Below are positions 47,687-57,194 of a stretch of 64,000 nucleotides of DNA, one piece after another. Made by a program: the position numbers and the translations under genes. The DNA is taken from positions 245,312 to 309,311 of the forward strand of contig NZ_CAJYMB010000150.1 of the NCBI RefSeq assembly GCF_913775985.1, given 5' to 3'. The notes under the pieces were generated by a model. The model saw nothing but the letters and a program-made list of their open reading frames with translations, was not told where the DNA came from and made no database searches. The DNA comes from an uncultured Pluralibacter sp. (GTDB lineage Bacteria > Pseudomonadota > Gammaproteobacteria > Enterobacterales > Enterobacteriaceae). The first letter of the stretch is position 1. Each line of letters starts with the position of its first letter.

Positions 47687-49186
47687 CTATTTGCCAATCA
47701 TCGTCGACATCGTTTGGGCGATAAACTGCGCCCGGGCGCCGAAAATAACCTGTATTCCACTATCGCCGACGTACACCACGCCCCGGGCGCCGATGCCGTT
47801 GAGTCCGTCCCTGTCCACTCGTGCGTTATCGCTAACCTCAAGACGCAGGCGGGTAATGCAGGCACCGACCGAATCAATGTTTGACGCGCCGCCCAGCAGG
47901 GCGATTATGTCCGTAGCCAGCTCTGCATCAGTTTTATCCGCCGCGGTGGTGGTTACGCCGGTACGGCCCGGCGTTTTCAAGTCAAAGCGGCGGATCGCGA
48001 AACGGAAGGTGAAGTAGTAAATCAGCGCCATCGGCACGCCGACGAAGACCGCGCTGAGGAAGTTGGTCTGATAGCCGTTGAAAGAGGGCAGGATGCCGAA
48101 CGACAGGTAGTCGATAAATCCCGCCGAGAAAGATTTGGCGATGTGGGCGTGCAGCAGATACATGCACATATACGACAGGCCCGCCATCACGGCGTTGAAG
48201 ACGTACAGAATCGGCGCCACAAAGATAAAGGTAAACTCAACGGGCTCGGTGATGCCGGTTAAAAAGCAGGTCAGGGCGGCAGAGAACAGGATCCCGGCGG
48301 CAATCTTTTTGTTCGCGGTGTGGGCTTCATGGTACATCGCCAGGCAGGCCGCGGGCAGGGCAAAGAGCATCAGCGGAAACTCGCCCTGCATAAATTTGCC
48401 GGCGTTCTGGTAGCTGCTGCTGCTGAACGACTTCACGCCTTCTTCCAGCATTTTGAACCAGATAGTCTGGTCACCGTGGATCACCTGGCCGGTGGCCGTG
48501 GTGTAGTCGCCAAAGGAGTACCAGAACGAGGGATACCAGATATGGTGCAGGCCAAGCGGGATCAGCGCGCGTTCTACCAGGCCAAATATAAAGGTCGATG
48601 CGGCCTGATTATCACCGTTAATCACCACCGACAGCGCGTCAATGCCCGACTGGATATGCTGCCAGATATAGGGCAGCAGCAGGCCGAGAAGAAAGGAGAG
48701 AAACGCGGTGGCAATCGCGACAAAGCGTTTGCCGGAGAAGAAGCCGAGAAATTCCGGCAGCTGCAGCGTGTGGAAGCGGTTATAGCACCAGGCGGCGAGG
48801 ATCCCGCAGATAAGGCCGCCGAACACGCCCATTTGCAGCGTCGGAATACCCACCACCATGGCGTATTTGCCGCCCTGAGAGGCCATTTCCGGCGTAATGC
48901 TCAGCACGGTACCGATGGTGATATTGGTGACGAAGACCGATACCGCCGCGGAAAGTGCTGCAATGCCGGATTCCGAGGCGAGTCCCACCGCCGAGCCGAT
49001 AGCGAACAGCATCGGTAAATTATCGAAGATAACTCCGCCCGCGTTCATCATCAGCGGCAGGTGAAACTTATCGCCGAACGCCAGCAGCAGACCGGCCGCC
49101 GGCAGCAGCGAAATAGGCAGCATCAGCGCGCGGCCTATCATGGATAACTTCGACAGTGATTTTATAAAACCTGAGAACAGTTGCAT
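47687..49186 (-). CDS. PTS glucose/maltose-type EIICB permease
   Basis: A 499-residue fusion of a PtsG/NagE/MalX-type EIIC membrane domain (about residues 1-400, with GITEPVEFTFIF as substrate motif) and a C-terminal EIIB domain with the phosphocysteine in GACITRLRLEV. No EIIA domain is attached, so it needs Crr or another EIIA. No glycosidase or metabolic gene accompanies it, so the sugar is unknown; MalX-like glucose/maltose-type sugar is likely. GGGGAG precedes the ATG at 49186. Confidence 0.87.
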   Translation of the reverse strand: MQLFSGFIKSLSKLSMIGRALMLPISLLPAAGLLLAFGDKFHLPLMMNAGGVIFDNLPMLFAIGSAVGLASESGIAALSAAVSVFVTNITIGTVLSITPEMASQGGKYAMVVGIPTLQMGVFGGLICGILAAWCYNRFHTLQLPEFLGFFSGKRFVAIATAFLSFLLGLLLPYIWQHIQSGIDALSVVINGDNQAASTFIFGLVERALIPLGLHHIWYPSFWYSFGDYTTATGQVIHGDQTIWFKMLEEGVKSFSSSSYQNAGKFMQGEFPLMLFALPAACLAMYHEAHTANKKIAAGILFSAALTCFLTGITEPVEFTFIFVAPILYVFNAVMAGLSYMCMYLLHAHIAKSFSAGFIDYLSFGILPSFNGYQTNFLSAVFVGVPMALIYYFTFRFAIRRFDLKTPGRTGVTTTAADKTDAELATDIIALLGGASNIDSVGACITRLRLEVSDNARVDRDGLNGIGARGVVYVGDSGIQVIFGARAQFIAQTMSTMIGK

Positions 49187-49242
49187 GCGGAACTCCCCCG
49201 ACCAGAACCCTGAGATGCGCATTTACAGCGCATTTGTTTTTT

Positions 49243-49273
49243 GAGTATAACGTTCTAGTAGAACGTTATACTC
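49243..49273. promoter_or_regulatory. 31-bp perfect palindrome, candidate repressor operator
   Basis: Two 15-bp arms, GAGTATAACGTTCTA and TAGAACGTTATACTC, are exact reverse complements around a single G, 57-87 bases upstream of the PTS start. Each arm has its own AACGTT core, the centre of the E. coli MalI operator, so the site may hold two repressor dimers side by side. It is not followed by a T-run and does not look like a terminator. Confidence 0.78.
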
Positions 49274-49406
49274 ATGCTCCGGCAACGGGCCGCGTCGCGC
49301 AACGTAAATTTCACATTCATGTAAAGGATTTAGTGATTTCTTTGAAGCCGATCGAAAAATGGAGGGAAGATTCAGGCCGGACGCCGCCGGCCTGAGGGGC
49401 GTGCCG

Positions 49407-49619
49407 TCAGGCGGTGACGGTAACGCTCTGGCCGGAAAAGCTCACTGTTTGTCCGGCAATGATTTTGCAGCGCTTACGGGTTTCCACCGCGCCGTCAACG
49501 CTCACCAGACCTTCTTCAATCGCGATTTTGGCCTGCGCGCCGCTTTCGCTCCAGCCTTCCAGCTTCAGGAGATCGCACAGGGCAACGTGCGGGTGTTTGC
49601 CAAGGGAAAATGTGGCCAT
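49407..49619 (-). CDS. ybcJ: S4-domain RNA-binding protein YbcJ
   Basis: A 70-residue S4-fold protein with LCDLLKLEGWSESGAQAKI as the RNA-binding helix pair, nearly identical to E. coli YbcJ. A role in RNA or ribosome metabolism is inferred from the fold. Two bases separate it from the folD stop, so the pair is one unit. Confidence 0.93.
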   Translation of the reverse strand: MATFSLGKHPHVALCDLLKLEGWSESGAQAKIAIEEGLVSVDGAVETRKRCKIIAGQTVSFSGQSVTVTA

Positions 49620-49621
49620 AC

Positions 49622-50488
49622 TTATACGTCCTTAACGTCGTGATACTCTTCGCACGCCTGCAGCGTGTTCTGGATCAGGGTGGCGACGGTCATTGGACCT
49701 ACGCCGCCCGGCACCGGGGTAATAAAAGAAGCGCGCGCGGCGGCGTCTTCGAAAATAACGTCGCCCACCACTTTGCCGCTTTCCAGACGGTTGATGCCGA
49801 CATCGACAACAATCGCGCCCTCTTTGATCCACTCGCCGGGGATAAAGCCCGGTTTACCTACCGCAACCACCACCAGATCGGCATTTTCCACGTGCTGGCG
49901 CAGGTTTTTGGTAAAGCGGTGCGTAACGGTGGTGGTGCAGCCCGCCAGCAGCAGCTCCATGCTCATCGGGCGGCCGACGATGTTGGACGCGCCGATGATC
50001 ACCGCGTTCAGCCCGTAGGTGTCGATATTGTAGCGCTCCAGCAGGGTGACAATCCCGCGCGGGGTGCAGGGGCGCAGGCGCGGCGCGCGCTGGCACAGGC
50101 GCCCAACGTTGTAGGGGTGAAAACCGTCCACGTCTTTATCCGGCGCGATACGCTCAAGCACCTTCACATTGTCGATGCCTGCAGGCAGCGGCAGCTGGAC
50201 CAGAATACCGTCAATGTCGCGGTCGGCGTTCAGGGTATCAATCAGCGCCAGCAGCTCGGCTTCGCTGGTGGTTTCTGGCAGGTCGTAGGAGCGGGAGACA
50301 AAGCCCACCTCTTCGCACGCTTTGCGCTTGCTGCCGACATAAATCTGCGAGGCCGGATTGGTGCCTACCAGCACAACGGCCAGCCCCGGAGCGCGAAAAC
50401 CGGCGGCAACGCGCGCCTTCACTTTTTCAGCAACCTCAGAGCGCACCTGCTGCGCAATCGTTTTACCGTCAATAATCTTTGCTGCCAT
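49622..50488 (-). CDS. folD: Methylenetetrahydrofolate dehydrogenase/cyclohydrolase
   Basis: Bifunctional 288-residue enzyme linking 5,10-methylene-THF and 10-formyl-THF. Tyr50 and Lys54 in [11 protein letters not shown] are catalytic; VQLPLP and the NADP site [10 protein letters not shown] follow, with [11 protein letters not shown] at the end. Start at 50488 ([10 protein letters not shown]) matches E. coli; the ATG at 50566 is upstream noise. Confidence 0.96.
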   Translation of the reverse strand: MAAKIIDGKTIAQQVRSEVAEKVKARVAAGFRAPGLAVVLVGTNPASQIYVGSKRKACEEVGFVSRSYDLPETTSEAELLALIDTLNADRDIDGILVQLPLPAGIDNVKVLERIAPDKDVDGFHPYNVGRLCQRAPRLRPCTPRGIVTLLERYNIDTYGLNAVIIGASNIVGRPMSMELLLAGCTTTVTHRFTKNLRQHVENADLVVVAVGKPGFIPGEWIKEGAIVVDVGINRLESGKVVGDVIFEDAAARASFITPVPGGVGPMTVATLIQNTLQACEEYHDVKDV

Positions 50489-50910
50489 CAGAGAGAGAAT
50501 TCCGTCTGTTACTTGCGAAAGGGGGATGCGCATATTCTGGCAGAAGCCGGACGTGATGTCAGTCACCGTTTACGTTTTTTGCCCGGCTGGCGCGGTCTGG
50601 CGGCAATCGATGACCTCACCGGTGCTGTGTCTTTTCCTGTTGTACAGAATTTAGCCTGCGTTTTCTTACTGTCGATTAAGACGTCCCTTAGTCCAATGGC
50701 AGTCCTCGTACATAGTGCTTATTTCTTATATTGGCTATTTTACGCGGGCTGTTGCGAGGAATTATTTCCGTTCAGTAACAGATGCACCAAAGCGAATAGC
50801 TAAAAGAACGTTAGATGATCCTTAAAGGGACATCATCTGACGTTTTCGGCTGCTCGCGAATTTGATGATTAATGCGTTAAAAATTAATTCACTCTGATAA
50901 GGAAATAGAA
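50489..50910 (+). promoter_or_regulatory. folD-mrkA intergenic region
   Basis: A 422-bp region serving divergent folD and mrkA; no gene. About 65 bases before mrkA lies AACGTTAGATGAT (50807-50819) / ATCATCTGACGTT (50832-50844), a 13-bp inverted repeat with one mismatch. It could be an operator for FimZ/FimY or a c-di-GMP regulator, or a leader hairpin. AAGGA precedes mrkA. Confidence 0.5.
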
Positions 50911-51546
50911 ATGAAAAAGGTAATTCTCTCTGCAGCAGTAGCATTCTCATTATCCGGAATTGCTGTTGCAAATGCCGCAGATACCAATGTTGGCGGCGGC
51001 CAGGTTAATTTCTTCGGTAAAGTGACCGATGTTTCCTGCACCGTGTCTGTCAATGGCCAGGGCAGCAACGCTAACGTTTATCTCGCACCGGTAACGCTGA
51101 CTGAAGTGAAAGCCGCGGCGGCAGATACCTATCTCAAGCCGAAATCGTTCACTATTGATGTTTCTAAATGCCAGGCCGCCTCCACTACCAATAAAGACGG
51201 TTCAGTGACCGAGAATCCTCTGGGTGATGCCAGCCGCCTGGGCGTAAGCTGGACCGGCGGTAACCTGCTGGCCGGTGCATCTGCAAAACAGCAGGGCTAC
51301 CTGGCGAACACCGAAACCTCCGGAGCGCAGAATATTCAGCTGGTTCTCGCTACCGACAGCGCTCCGGCCCTGACCACCAAAATCGTCCCGGGCGTCGCCA
51401 CTCAGCCTAAAGCCAAAGGCGATCAGACTGCGGTTGCCGACGGCGCGCGCTTCACCTATTACGTGGGCTATGCCTCCAGCACCCCGACTACCGTTACCAC
51501 TGGCGTGGTTAACAGCTACGCGACCTACGAAATTACCTATCAGTAA
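50911..51546 (+). CDS. mrkA: Type 3 fimbriae major subunit
   Basis: A 211-residue chaperone-usher pilin with a 22/23-residue signal peptide. The mature part ([20 protein letters not shown]...) matches Klebsiella MrkA, including [24 protein letters not shown] and the C-terminal donor-accepting YATYEITYQ. One disulfide cysteine pair is in VSCTVS and VSKCQA. It contains a short insert ([13 protein letters not shown]) relative to K. pneumoniae. Polymerises into the biofilm-promoting fimbrial shaft. Confidence 0.94.
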   Translation: MKKVILSAAVAFSLSGIAVANAADTNVGGGQVNFFGKVTDVSCTVSVNGQGSNANVYLAPVTLTEVKAAAADTYLKPKSFTIDVSKCQAASTTNKDGSVTENPLGDASRLGVSWTGGNLLAGASAKQQGYLANTETSGAQNIQLVLATDSAPALTTKIVPGVATQPKAKGDQTAVADGARFTYYVGYASSTPTTVTTGVVNSYATYEITYQ

Positions 51547-51564
51547 TTCTCGCCTGCGAAATAA

Positions 51565-51586
51565 AGCTGCTCCGACTGGGGCAGCT
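51565..51586 (+). terminator. Hairpin between mrkA and mrkB
   Basis: A stem GCTGC/GCAGC extended by a wobble pair lies 20 bases after the mrkA stop in a 95-bp gap. No T-run; such hairpins after major pilin genes often favour abundance of the pilin message. Confidence 0.4.
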
Positions 51587-51641
51587 CAAAAAATAATAGA
51601 GCGATTATCGCCGTCTTTTTTTATTTTATTCTGAGGTCAGC

Positions 51642-52343
51642 ATGAAGCGTATTGCCTTTCTTTTGTGTGTCATTTTCAGCTTTTCTGCCAGCGCTAATAA
51701 TATTATTGTCAACGGTACGCGCTTTATTTATCCGGGAAATGAAAAAGAGATTACGGTACAGCTTTCTAATACCGCCGATCGTCCGGCGCTGGCCCAGGCC
51801 TGGCTGGATAACGGTAATGCCGATGCTACCCCGGACACCATCACCACGCCTTTTATTATTACGCCACCCATTTCACGCGTTGATGCCAAAAGCGGGCAGA
51901 CCCTGCGCATCAAGCTCGGCAGCGGCGCCGGATTAGCCAAAGATAAAGAAACCCTGTGGTGGCTCAATATTCTTGAGATCCCGCCGGTCACCGCCAGCCA
52001 GCAAAACGAAGGACAGAATGTCCTGCAGCTGGCGATCCGCTCGCGCTTCAAATTTATCTACCGCCCGACCGGGCTCGGTAACCGCGATGCTGCGGCCGAA
52101 AAACTGACGCTCTCTGCCAGTGGCGGCGCGGTTTCAATCGCAAACCCGACGCCGTTCTACATCACCGTTAACCGCATTGCCCGTAAAGATGGCAAGCCGC
52201 TGAATAACAAAACCGTGATGATTGCGCCGCGCTCCAGCCAGACCATTACCCTGTCGTCTGCGGTGCATTCGGGTGAAGCGCTGGCGGTAACCAATATCAA
52301 CGACTATGGCGCCGATGTTGCGGTTAACGTCACCGTTAAATAA
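51642..52343 (+). CDS. mrkB: Type 3 fimbrial periplasmic chaperone
   Basis: A 233-residue PapD-like chaperone with a signal peptide of about 18 residues (MKRIAFLLCVIFSFSASA). The family features are the N-terminal Ig domain with TRFIYPGNEKEITVQL, the proline-rich FIITPPISRVDAKSGQTLRIK, and the FKFIYRP subunit-binding region in the second domain. It folds MrkA/D/F subunits by donor-strand complementation for delivery to MrkC. Confidence 0.94.
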   Translation: MKRIAFLLCVIFSFSASANNIIVNGTRFIYPGNEKEITVQLSNTADRPALAQAWLDNGNADATPDTITTPFIITPPISRVDAKSGQTLRIKLGSGAGLAKDKETLWWLNILEIPPVTASQQNEGQNVLQLAIRSRFKFIYRPTGLGNRDAAAEKLTLSASGGAVSIANPTPFYITVNRIARKDGKPLNNKTVMIAPRSSQTITLSSAVHSGEALAVTNINDYGADVAVNVTVK

Positions 52344-52354
52344 GGGACCTGACG

Positions 52355-54841
52355 ATGAAGCAGAGCGACTTCTGCAGCGGAAAAGTCAGTGCCGCGCTGG
52401 CAATGGCGCTTTGCAGCTTTCCGCCGTTTTCCAGCGCAGCGGAGAGTACGGGATCGACGTACCAGTTCAATGACGGCTTTATTGTCGGCAGCCGGGAAAA
52501 AGTTGACCTCTCGCGCTTTAGCACCAGCGCCATCGAAGAGGGCGTCTACTCCCTTGACGTCTATACCAACGGCGAGTGGAAAGGGCGGTACGATCTGCAC
52601 GTTACCCGGCAGAAAGACGGCACGCTGGGGATCTGCTACACCAGAGCGATGCTGGCGAAGTACGGCATTGCGGCGGAAAAACTAAACACTGCGCTCAGCG
52701 AAAAAGAGGGCTTCTGCGGGCCGCTGAAGGCGTGGCGCGATGAACAAAACGTGCAGGACAACCTGATCCAGTCCTCCCTGCGCCTGGAGATCTCGGTTCC
52801 GCAAATCTACGAAGACCAGCGCCTGAAAAACTACGTCAGCCCGGAGTTCTGGGACAAAGGCATCGCCGCGCTGAATCTCGGCTGGATGGCCAACGCCTGG
52901 AACAACCACAGCTCCGGGGAGGGCGGCTCCGACAATAACAGCGCCTATCTGGGACTCAACGGCGGCCTGTCGTGGAACGGCTGGCTGCTCAAGCACATCG
53001 GCAACCTCAACTGGCAGGAGCAGCAGGGCGGCGCGCACTGGCACAGTAACCAGACCTATCTCCAGCGGCCCATTCCGCAGATGAACTCCATCTTTACCGG
53101 CGGGCAGCTGTTCACCAGCGGTGAATTTTTTGACACCATCGGCGTGCGCGGCCTCAATATGGCTACCGATGACAATATGTTCCCGGACGGCATGCGCTCC
53201 TACGCGCCGGAAATTCGCGGCGTGGCCCAGAGCAACGCCCTGGTCACCGTCCGTCAGGGCAGCAATATCATCTATCAAACCACAGTGCCGCCGGGCCCGT
53301 TTACCCTGAAAGACGTTTATCCCTCTGGCTACGGCAGCGATCTGGACGTCTCGGTGAAAGAGGCCGACGGCACCGTTAACGTATTCAGCGTACCTTACGC
53401 TTCCGTTGCCCAGCTGGTGCGTCCGGGAATGACCCGCTACGCAGTGTCGGCGGGCAAGGTGGACGACGACTCCCTGCGCCACAAGCCGATGCTCTACCAA
53501 GCCACCTGGCAGCACGGCCTGAGTAACATGTTTACCGGCTATACCGGCGTGACCGGCTTTAACGACTATCAGGCGCTGCTGCTCGGTACCGGGATGAACA
53601 CCGGCATTGGCGCACTCTCGTTTGACGTCACCCACTCCCGGCTCAAGAGCGGCGCGCTCGATGAAAATGGCCAGAGCTACCGGGCGACGTTCAACCGGAT
53701 GTTCGTCGAAACCCAGACCAGCATCGTGCTGGCGGCCTACCGCTACTCCACCAAAGGCTACTACAACCTCAACGATGCGCTCTACGCCGTCGATCAGGAG
53801 CGCAACAGCCGTAATAACTACACCCTCTGGCGACAGAAAAACGGCATGACCTTTACCGTCAACCAGAACCTGCCGGAGGGCTGGGGCGGCTTCTATTTGA
53901 GCGGGCGGGTGTCCGACTACTGGAACCGCTCCGGTACCGAGAAGCAGTACCAGCTCAGCTATAACAACTCGTTTGGCCGCCTGTCGTGGTCGATGAGCGC
54001 GCAGCGCGTCTATACCCCGGACAGCTCCGGGCACCGTAAAGACGATCGGGTATCGTTCAACTTTAGTTACCCGCTGTGGTTCGGCGAAAACCGCACCGCC
54101 AATCTGACCTCCAATACGGCCTTTAACAACTCGCACTTTGCCAACTCGCAGGTGGGTATTAACGGCTCGCTGGACAGTGAAAACAACCTCAACTACGGCG
54201 TGTCGACCTCCACCTACAGCGGCGGCAAGCACGATGTGGCCCTTAACGGCAGCTACCGCACGCCGTGGACCACCATGACCGGCAGCTACAGCCAGGGCAG
54301 CGGCTATCGCCAGAGCGGCATCGGCGGCAGTGGCACCCTGATTGCCCACCGCGGTGGGGTGGTGATGTCGCCGGAAACCGGCACCACCATGGCGCTTATC
54401 GAGGCTAAAGATGCGAAAGGGGCCATGCTGCCCGGCTCGCCGGGCACCCGGGTGGACAGCAATGGCTACGCCATTCTGCCTTACCTGCGCCCGTACCGGA
54501 TTAACGCCGTGGAAATTGATCCGAAAGGCAGCCAGGACGATGTCGCCTTTGACCGCACCGTCGCTCAGGTGGTGCCGTGGGAGGGCAGCGTGGTGAAAGT
54601 CACCTTCGGCACCACGGTGCAGAACAACATTACGCTGCGAGCGCAGCAGGCCAGCGGCCAGCCGCTGCCGTTTGCCGCCACGATTTACGATCCCGCCGGG
54701 AAAGAGATCGGCGTTGTCGGCCAGGGCAGCATGATGTTTATCAGCAGCGCCGGGGCGAAGCGCGCCATCGTTAAGTGGACAGGCGGGCAGTGCGCCGTTG
54801 ACCTCAACGCTTCAAACAGTAAGGAAGCAGTATGTCGGTAA
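52355..54841 (+). CDS. mrkC: Type 3 fimbrial outer-membrane usher
   Basis: An 828-residue usher, the length of Klebsiella MrkC. Signal peptide about 1-28, N-terminal chaperone-binding domain (YQFNDGFIVGSREKVDLSRF), 24-strand barrel with the plug and middle FxxxGxxL-type strands (GMRSYAPEIRGVAQSNALVTV is the usher signature), and C-terminal domains ending in an Cys-containing segment (GGQCAVDLNAS...AVCR). Overlaps mrkD by ten bases. A long antisense open frame lies over it but is not a gene. Confidence 0.94.
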   Translation: MKQSDFCSGKVSAALAMALCSFPPFSSAAESTGSTYQFNDGFIVGSREKVDLSRFSTSAIEEGVYSLDVYTNGEWKGRYDLHVTRQKDGTLGICYTRAMLAKYGIAAEKLNTALSEKEGFCGPLKAWRDEQNVQDNLIQSSLRLEISVPQIYEDQRLKNYVSPEFWDKGIAALNLGWMANAWNNHSSGEGGSDNNSAYLGLNGGLSWNGWLLKHIGNLNWQEQQGGAHWHSNQTYLQRPIPQMNSIFTGGQLFTSGEFFDTIGVRGLNMATDDNMFPDGMRSYAPEIRGVAQSNALVTVRQGSNIIYQTTVPPGPFTLKDVYPSGYGSDLDVSVKEADGTVNVFSVPYASVAQLVRPGMTRYAVSAGKVDDDSLRHKPMLYQATWQHGLSNMFTGYTGVTGFNDYQALLLGTGMNTGIGALSFDVTHSRLKSGALDENGQSYRATFNRMFVETQTSIVLAAYRYSTKGYYNLNDALYAVDQERNSRNNYTLWRQKNGMTFTVNQNLPEGWGGFYLSGRVSDYWNRSGTEKQYQLSYNNSFGRLSWSMSAQRVYTPDSSGHRKDDRVSFNFSYPLWFGENRTANLTSNTAFNNSHFANSQVGINGSLDSENNLNYGVSTSTYSGGKHDVALNGSYRTPWTTMTGSYSQGSGYRQSGIGGSGTLIAHRGGVVMSPETGTTMALIEAKDAKGAMLPGSPGTRVDSNGYAILPYLRPYRINAVEIDPKGSQDDVAFDRTVAQVVPWEGSVVKVTFGTTVQNNITLRAQQASGQPLPFAATIYDPAGKEIGVVGQGSMMFISSAGAKRAIVKWTGGQCAVDLNASNSKEAVCR

Positions 54842-55830
54842 GAAATAAACTGATCCTCGGCGCGGTGCTGCTGATGGGGGGCGCGACGTCGGCGTGGGCG
54901 GACTGCCGCAGAGGATCTGCGCCTACAGTGCGGCTGGATATGGCGATGGGGCGTGTAGTCGTTAATCCCGATCTTCCTGTCGGAGCCGTTATCGCCCAAC
55001 AAAGCTGGACGATGTCTGCCGGAAGCGGGATCAACTATTACTGCACGGGAAGAAACACCTTTAAGGCGGATATTGTCGTGCCCTCGGTTACTGACCTGGG
55101 AAACAAAGTCTATTCTACTAACGTTCCGGGGATCGGCATGCGCTTTAGCCGCGGTGGTGATAGTGTCAATATTGTCTATCCGGGTACCTATAGCCCTGAT
55201 GCCGGTAGATGGCGCGAAACACAATATTCTCTTGAAGGATCGCGTTTTACTCTGGAAATCATTAAAACCTCAGCCCTGACCGGTAGCGGGACACTGACTT
55301 CGGGAAAATATACCTCTTATGATTGGGAATACGGACGTAATCCCATACTTGAAACCTATCTTAGCGCCAACGCCATCACCATTGTTTCCCCCTCCTGCGC
55401 CATCCTCAGCGGCAGAAATCAGAACGTCGACGTCGGCAGCATCAAGCGCAGCGAACTGAAGGGCGTCGGTACTACGGCAGGCGGTACTGATTTCAACATT
55501 CAGCTCCAGTGCAGCGGCGGCCTTAACGAAAACGGTTATGCCAACATTCAAACGACGTTCTCCGGCACGCTGGCCACCGGCACCACCGCCAGAATGGGCG
55601 CCCTGCTGAATGAAAAAGCGGGCAGCAGCATGGCAAAAGGGGTCGGTATTCAGGTATTGAAAGAGGGCGCGCCGCTGGAGTTCAATAAAAAATACGACGT
55701 CGGCAGGCTCAGTAATCAGGAGATGCGCTACCTTACCATTCCGCTGCGCGCGCGCTTCTATCAGTACGGGCAGACCGTCAGCACCGGCGAGGTTGAATCG
55801 CACCTGATCTTCAACCTGACATATGACTAA
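54832..55830 (+). CDS. mrkD: Type 3 fimbrial tip adhesin
   Basis: A 332-residue two-domain adhesin: signal peptide 1-23, N-terminal lectin-like domain with Cys pair (DCRRGS and YYCTGRN), and a C-terminal pilin domain (SPSCAILSGRNQNVDVGSI...LIFNLTYD) for attachment to MrkF/MrkA. In Klebsiella MrkD binds collagen and sets the host specificity; the N-domain is the most variable region, so exact binding is not predictable here. AAGGA precedes the start in mrkC's end. Confidence 0.92.
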   Translation: MSVRNKLILGAVLLMGGATSAWADCRRGSAPTVRLDMAMGRVVVNPDLPVGAVIAQQSWTMSAGSGINYYCTGRNTFKADIVVPSVTDLGNKVYSTNVPGIGMRFSRGGDSVNIVYPGTYSPDAGRWRETQYSLEGSRFTLEIIKTSALTGSGTLTSGKYTSYDWEYGRNPILETYLSANAITIVSPSCAILSGRNQNVDVGSIKRSELKGVGTTAGGTDFNIQLQCSGGLNENGYANIQTTFSGTLATGTTARMGALLNEKAGSSMAKGVGIQVLKEGAPLEFNKKYDVGRLSNQEMRYLTIPLRARFYQYGQTVSTGEVESHLIFNLTYD

Positions 55831-56482
55831 TCCCGGAGGCGCGATGAATAACGCTGTATATACTTTTATTCGCGGCGCGCTGCTGTGCGGCGCGCTGGCG
55901 GCCGCCCCGGTGCGGGGGTTTGAAACTAACTACGACCAGGGGCGGGTGGACTTTGCCGGGCGGGTCACCGACATCTCCTGCAGCGTATCGCTAAACGGCG
56001 GGGAAAACGCCGGCAGCGGCAGCGTCTGGCTGGCGCCGGTAAGCCTTGCGGAAGTGCACGACCGGGGCGCGGGTGCCTACATGAAGCCTCAGCCGTTTAC
56101 CCTGTCGCTCTCCAACTGCCAGCTGCGCCACGGCGGCGGGCGGGGAGCAGACCAGGACGACGTGCGGCGGGTGTCGGTACGCTGGGTGGATGGCTTTGTG
56201 GTCAACGACGTCACGAATGAAAATGCGGGCTATCTTGCCAATACGCTGCCGGACGGCGCGCAAAATATCTATCTGGCACTCTCCGTCAACGACAGCAACA
56301 CGCTCGACAAAAGTAATAAAATTGTCCCCGGCGACCCGCAGCAGAATCAGGTGTCAATCCAGGACAAGGCCGTTAATGGCGGAGTGTTTACCTACTATAT
56401 TGGCTACGTCACCGCGACGCCGCTACGCGCGACCAGCGGCCCGATTACCAGCTGGGCAACCTGGGAACTCATCTATAATTAA
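55823..56482 (+). CDS. mrkF: Type 3 fimbrial minor subunit MrkF
   Basis: A 219-residue pilin-like protein, paralogous to MrkA (TNYDQGRVDFAGRVTDISCSVS; AGYLANTLPDGAQNIYLALS; YYIGYVTATP; ends WATWELIYN). In Klebsiella MrkF anchors or stabilizes the fibre at the usher. It overlaps mrkD by eight bases, completing mrkABCDF. The genes that normally follow in Klebsiella (mrkJ, mrkI, mrkH) are absent from this place. Confidence 0.92.
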   Translation: MTNPGGAMNNAVYTFIRGALLCGALAAAPVRGFETNYDQGRVDFAGRVTDISCSVSLNGGENAGSGSVWLAPVSLAEVHDRGAGAYMKPQPFTLSLSNCQLRHGGGRGADQDDVRRVSVRWVDGFVVNDVTNENAGYLANTLPDGAQNIYLALSVNDSNTLDKSNKIVPGDPQQNQVSIQDKAVNGGVFTYYIGYVTATPLRATSGPITSWATWELIYN

Positions 56483-56485
56483 TTG

Positions 56486-56529
56486 CCGGGAAAAGCGGTT
56501 CCTCTGAGATCCTCGGGGGAACATCCCGG
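56486..56529. terminator. Compound hairpin between mrkF and fimZ
   Basis: Outer arms CCGGGA (56486-56491) / TCCCGG (56524-56529) enclose an inner GTTCC/GGAAC stem, in the 79-bp gap between convergent mrkF and fimZ. Confidence 0.45.
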
Positions 56530-56561
56530 TTGTTATTCCTCTCTTTAATACTCGCCGGCCT

Positions 56562-57194
56562 TCAGAGCAATTCATGCGCTTTCGCGTAATCAATTAGTTC
56601 CACAATCGTCTGAACCCCAAGCTTGGAGAAAATATTCGATTTATGGGCGCTAATTGTTTTATTGCTTAACAAAAGCTGCTCGGCAATTTCCTTATTCGAT
56701 AATCCATTGGCGAGGTAGCGTAGCACCGTTACTTCGCGATTGGATAACGGCAGCTCAGAAAGATCGCCGCGCCGTGGAGAATTATGGCTGAGTAAGTTAA
56801 GGGTCTCAAAAGGGAAGAACGAATATCCTGCCAGCAGCATCTCCACTGCGCGAAAGATATCCTGCTGATCCTTACGTTTACTGATAAACCCATTCGCCCC
56901 GGCGCGCAGCGCGCGGCCGGCATAAAAGCTTTCTGAGCGCGATGAAAGGAATAAAACCTTGATAGCCTGATCTATCTCGTTGATGCGCTTGAGCAATGAA
57001 AACCCATCCGTACCGGGAAGCTCAACATCGAGAATAACCAGATCAACCTTTTGTTTTTTAATGAAATCAAGGAGCTCTCTTCCGCTGTCGGATTTTAGCA
57101 CTACCTGGATATTGCTATTGTCTTTTAGCAAAACCTCAATCGACATTCTGACGATGGGCTGCTCGTCCATAATAATTACGGATGCCGGTTTCAT
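56562..57194 (-). CDS. fimZ: FimZ-type LuxR/NarL response regulator
   Basis: A 210-residue response regulator: receiver domain with phospho-acceptor Asp56 (VILDVELPGTDGF) and Lys in LFLSSRSESFYAG/FISKRK, and a C-terminal LuxR helix-turn-helix (LSNREVTVLRYLANGLSNKEIAEQ). Closely matches FimZ, which activates type 1 fimbriae in Salmonella and E. coli. Here it follows a type 3 mrk operon instead of fimAICDHF, so it may control mrkA. No partner kinase is next to it. Confidence 0.92.
   Translation of the reverse strand: MKPASVIIMDEQPIVRMSIEVLLKDNSNIQVVLKSDSGRELLDFIKKQKVDLVILDVELPGTDGFSLLKRINEIDQAIKVLFLSSRSESFYAGRALRAGANGFISKRKDQQDIFRAVEMLLAGYSFFPFETLNLLSHNSPRRGDLSELPLSNREVTVLRYLANGLSNKEIAEQLLLSNKTISAHKSNIFSKLGVQTIVELIDYAKAHELL

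Noticed and set aside
49243..49273. Rho-independent terminator
   Set aside because: The palindrome lies upstream of the PTS gene with no T-run and no upstream gene to terminate on that side; operator fits better.
52682..54349. Long open frame on the minus strand opposite mrkC
   Set aside because: Low-complexity antisense of the usher gene with Ala/Val/Gly-rich translation and no ribosome-binding site.
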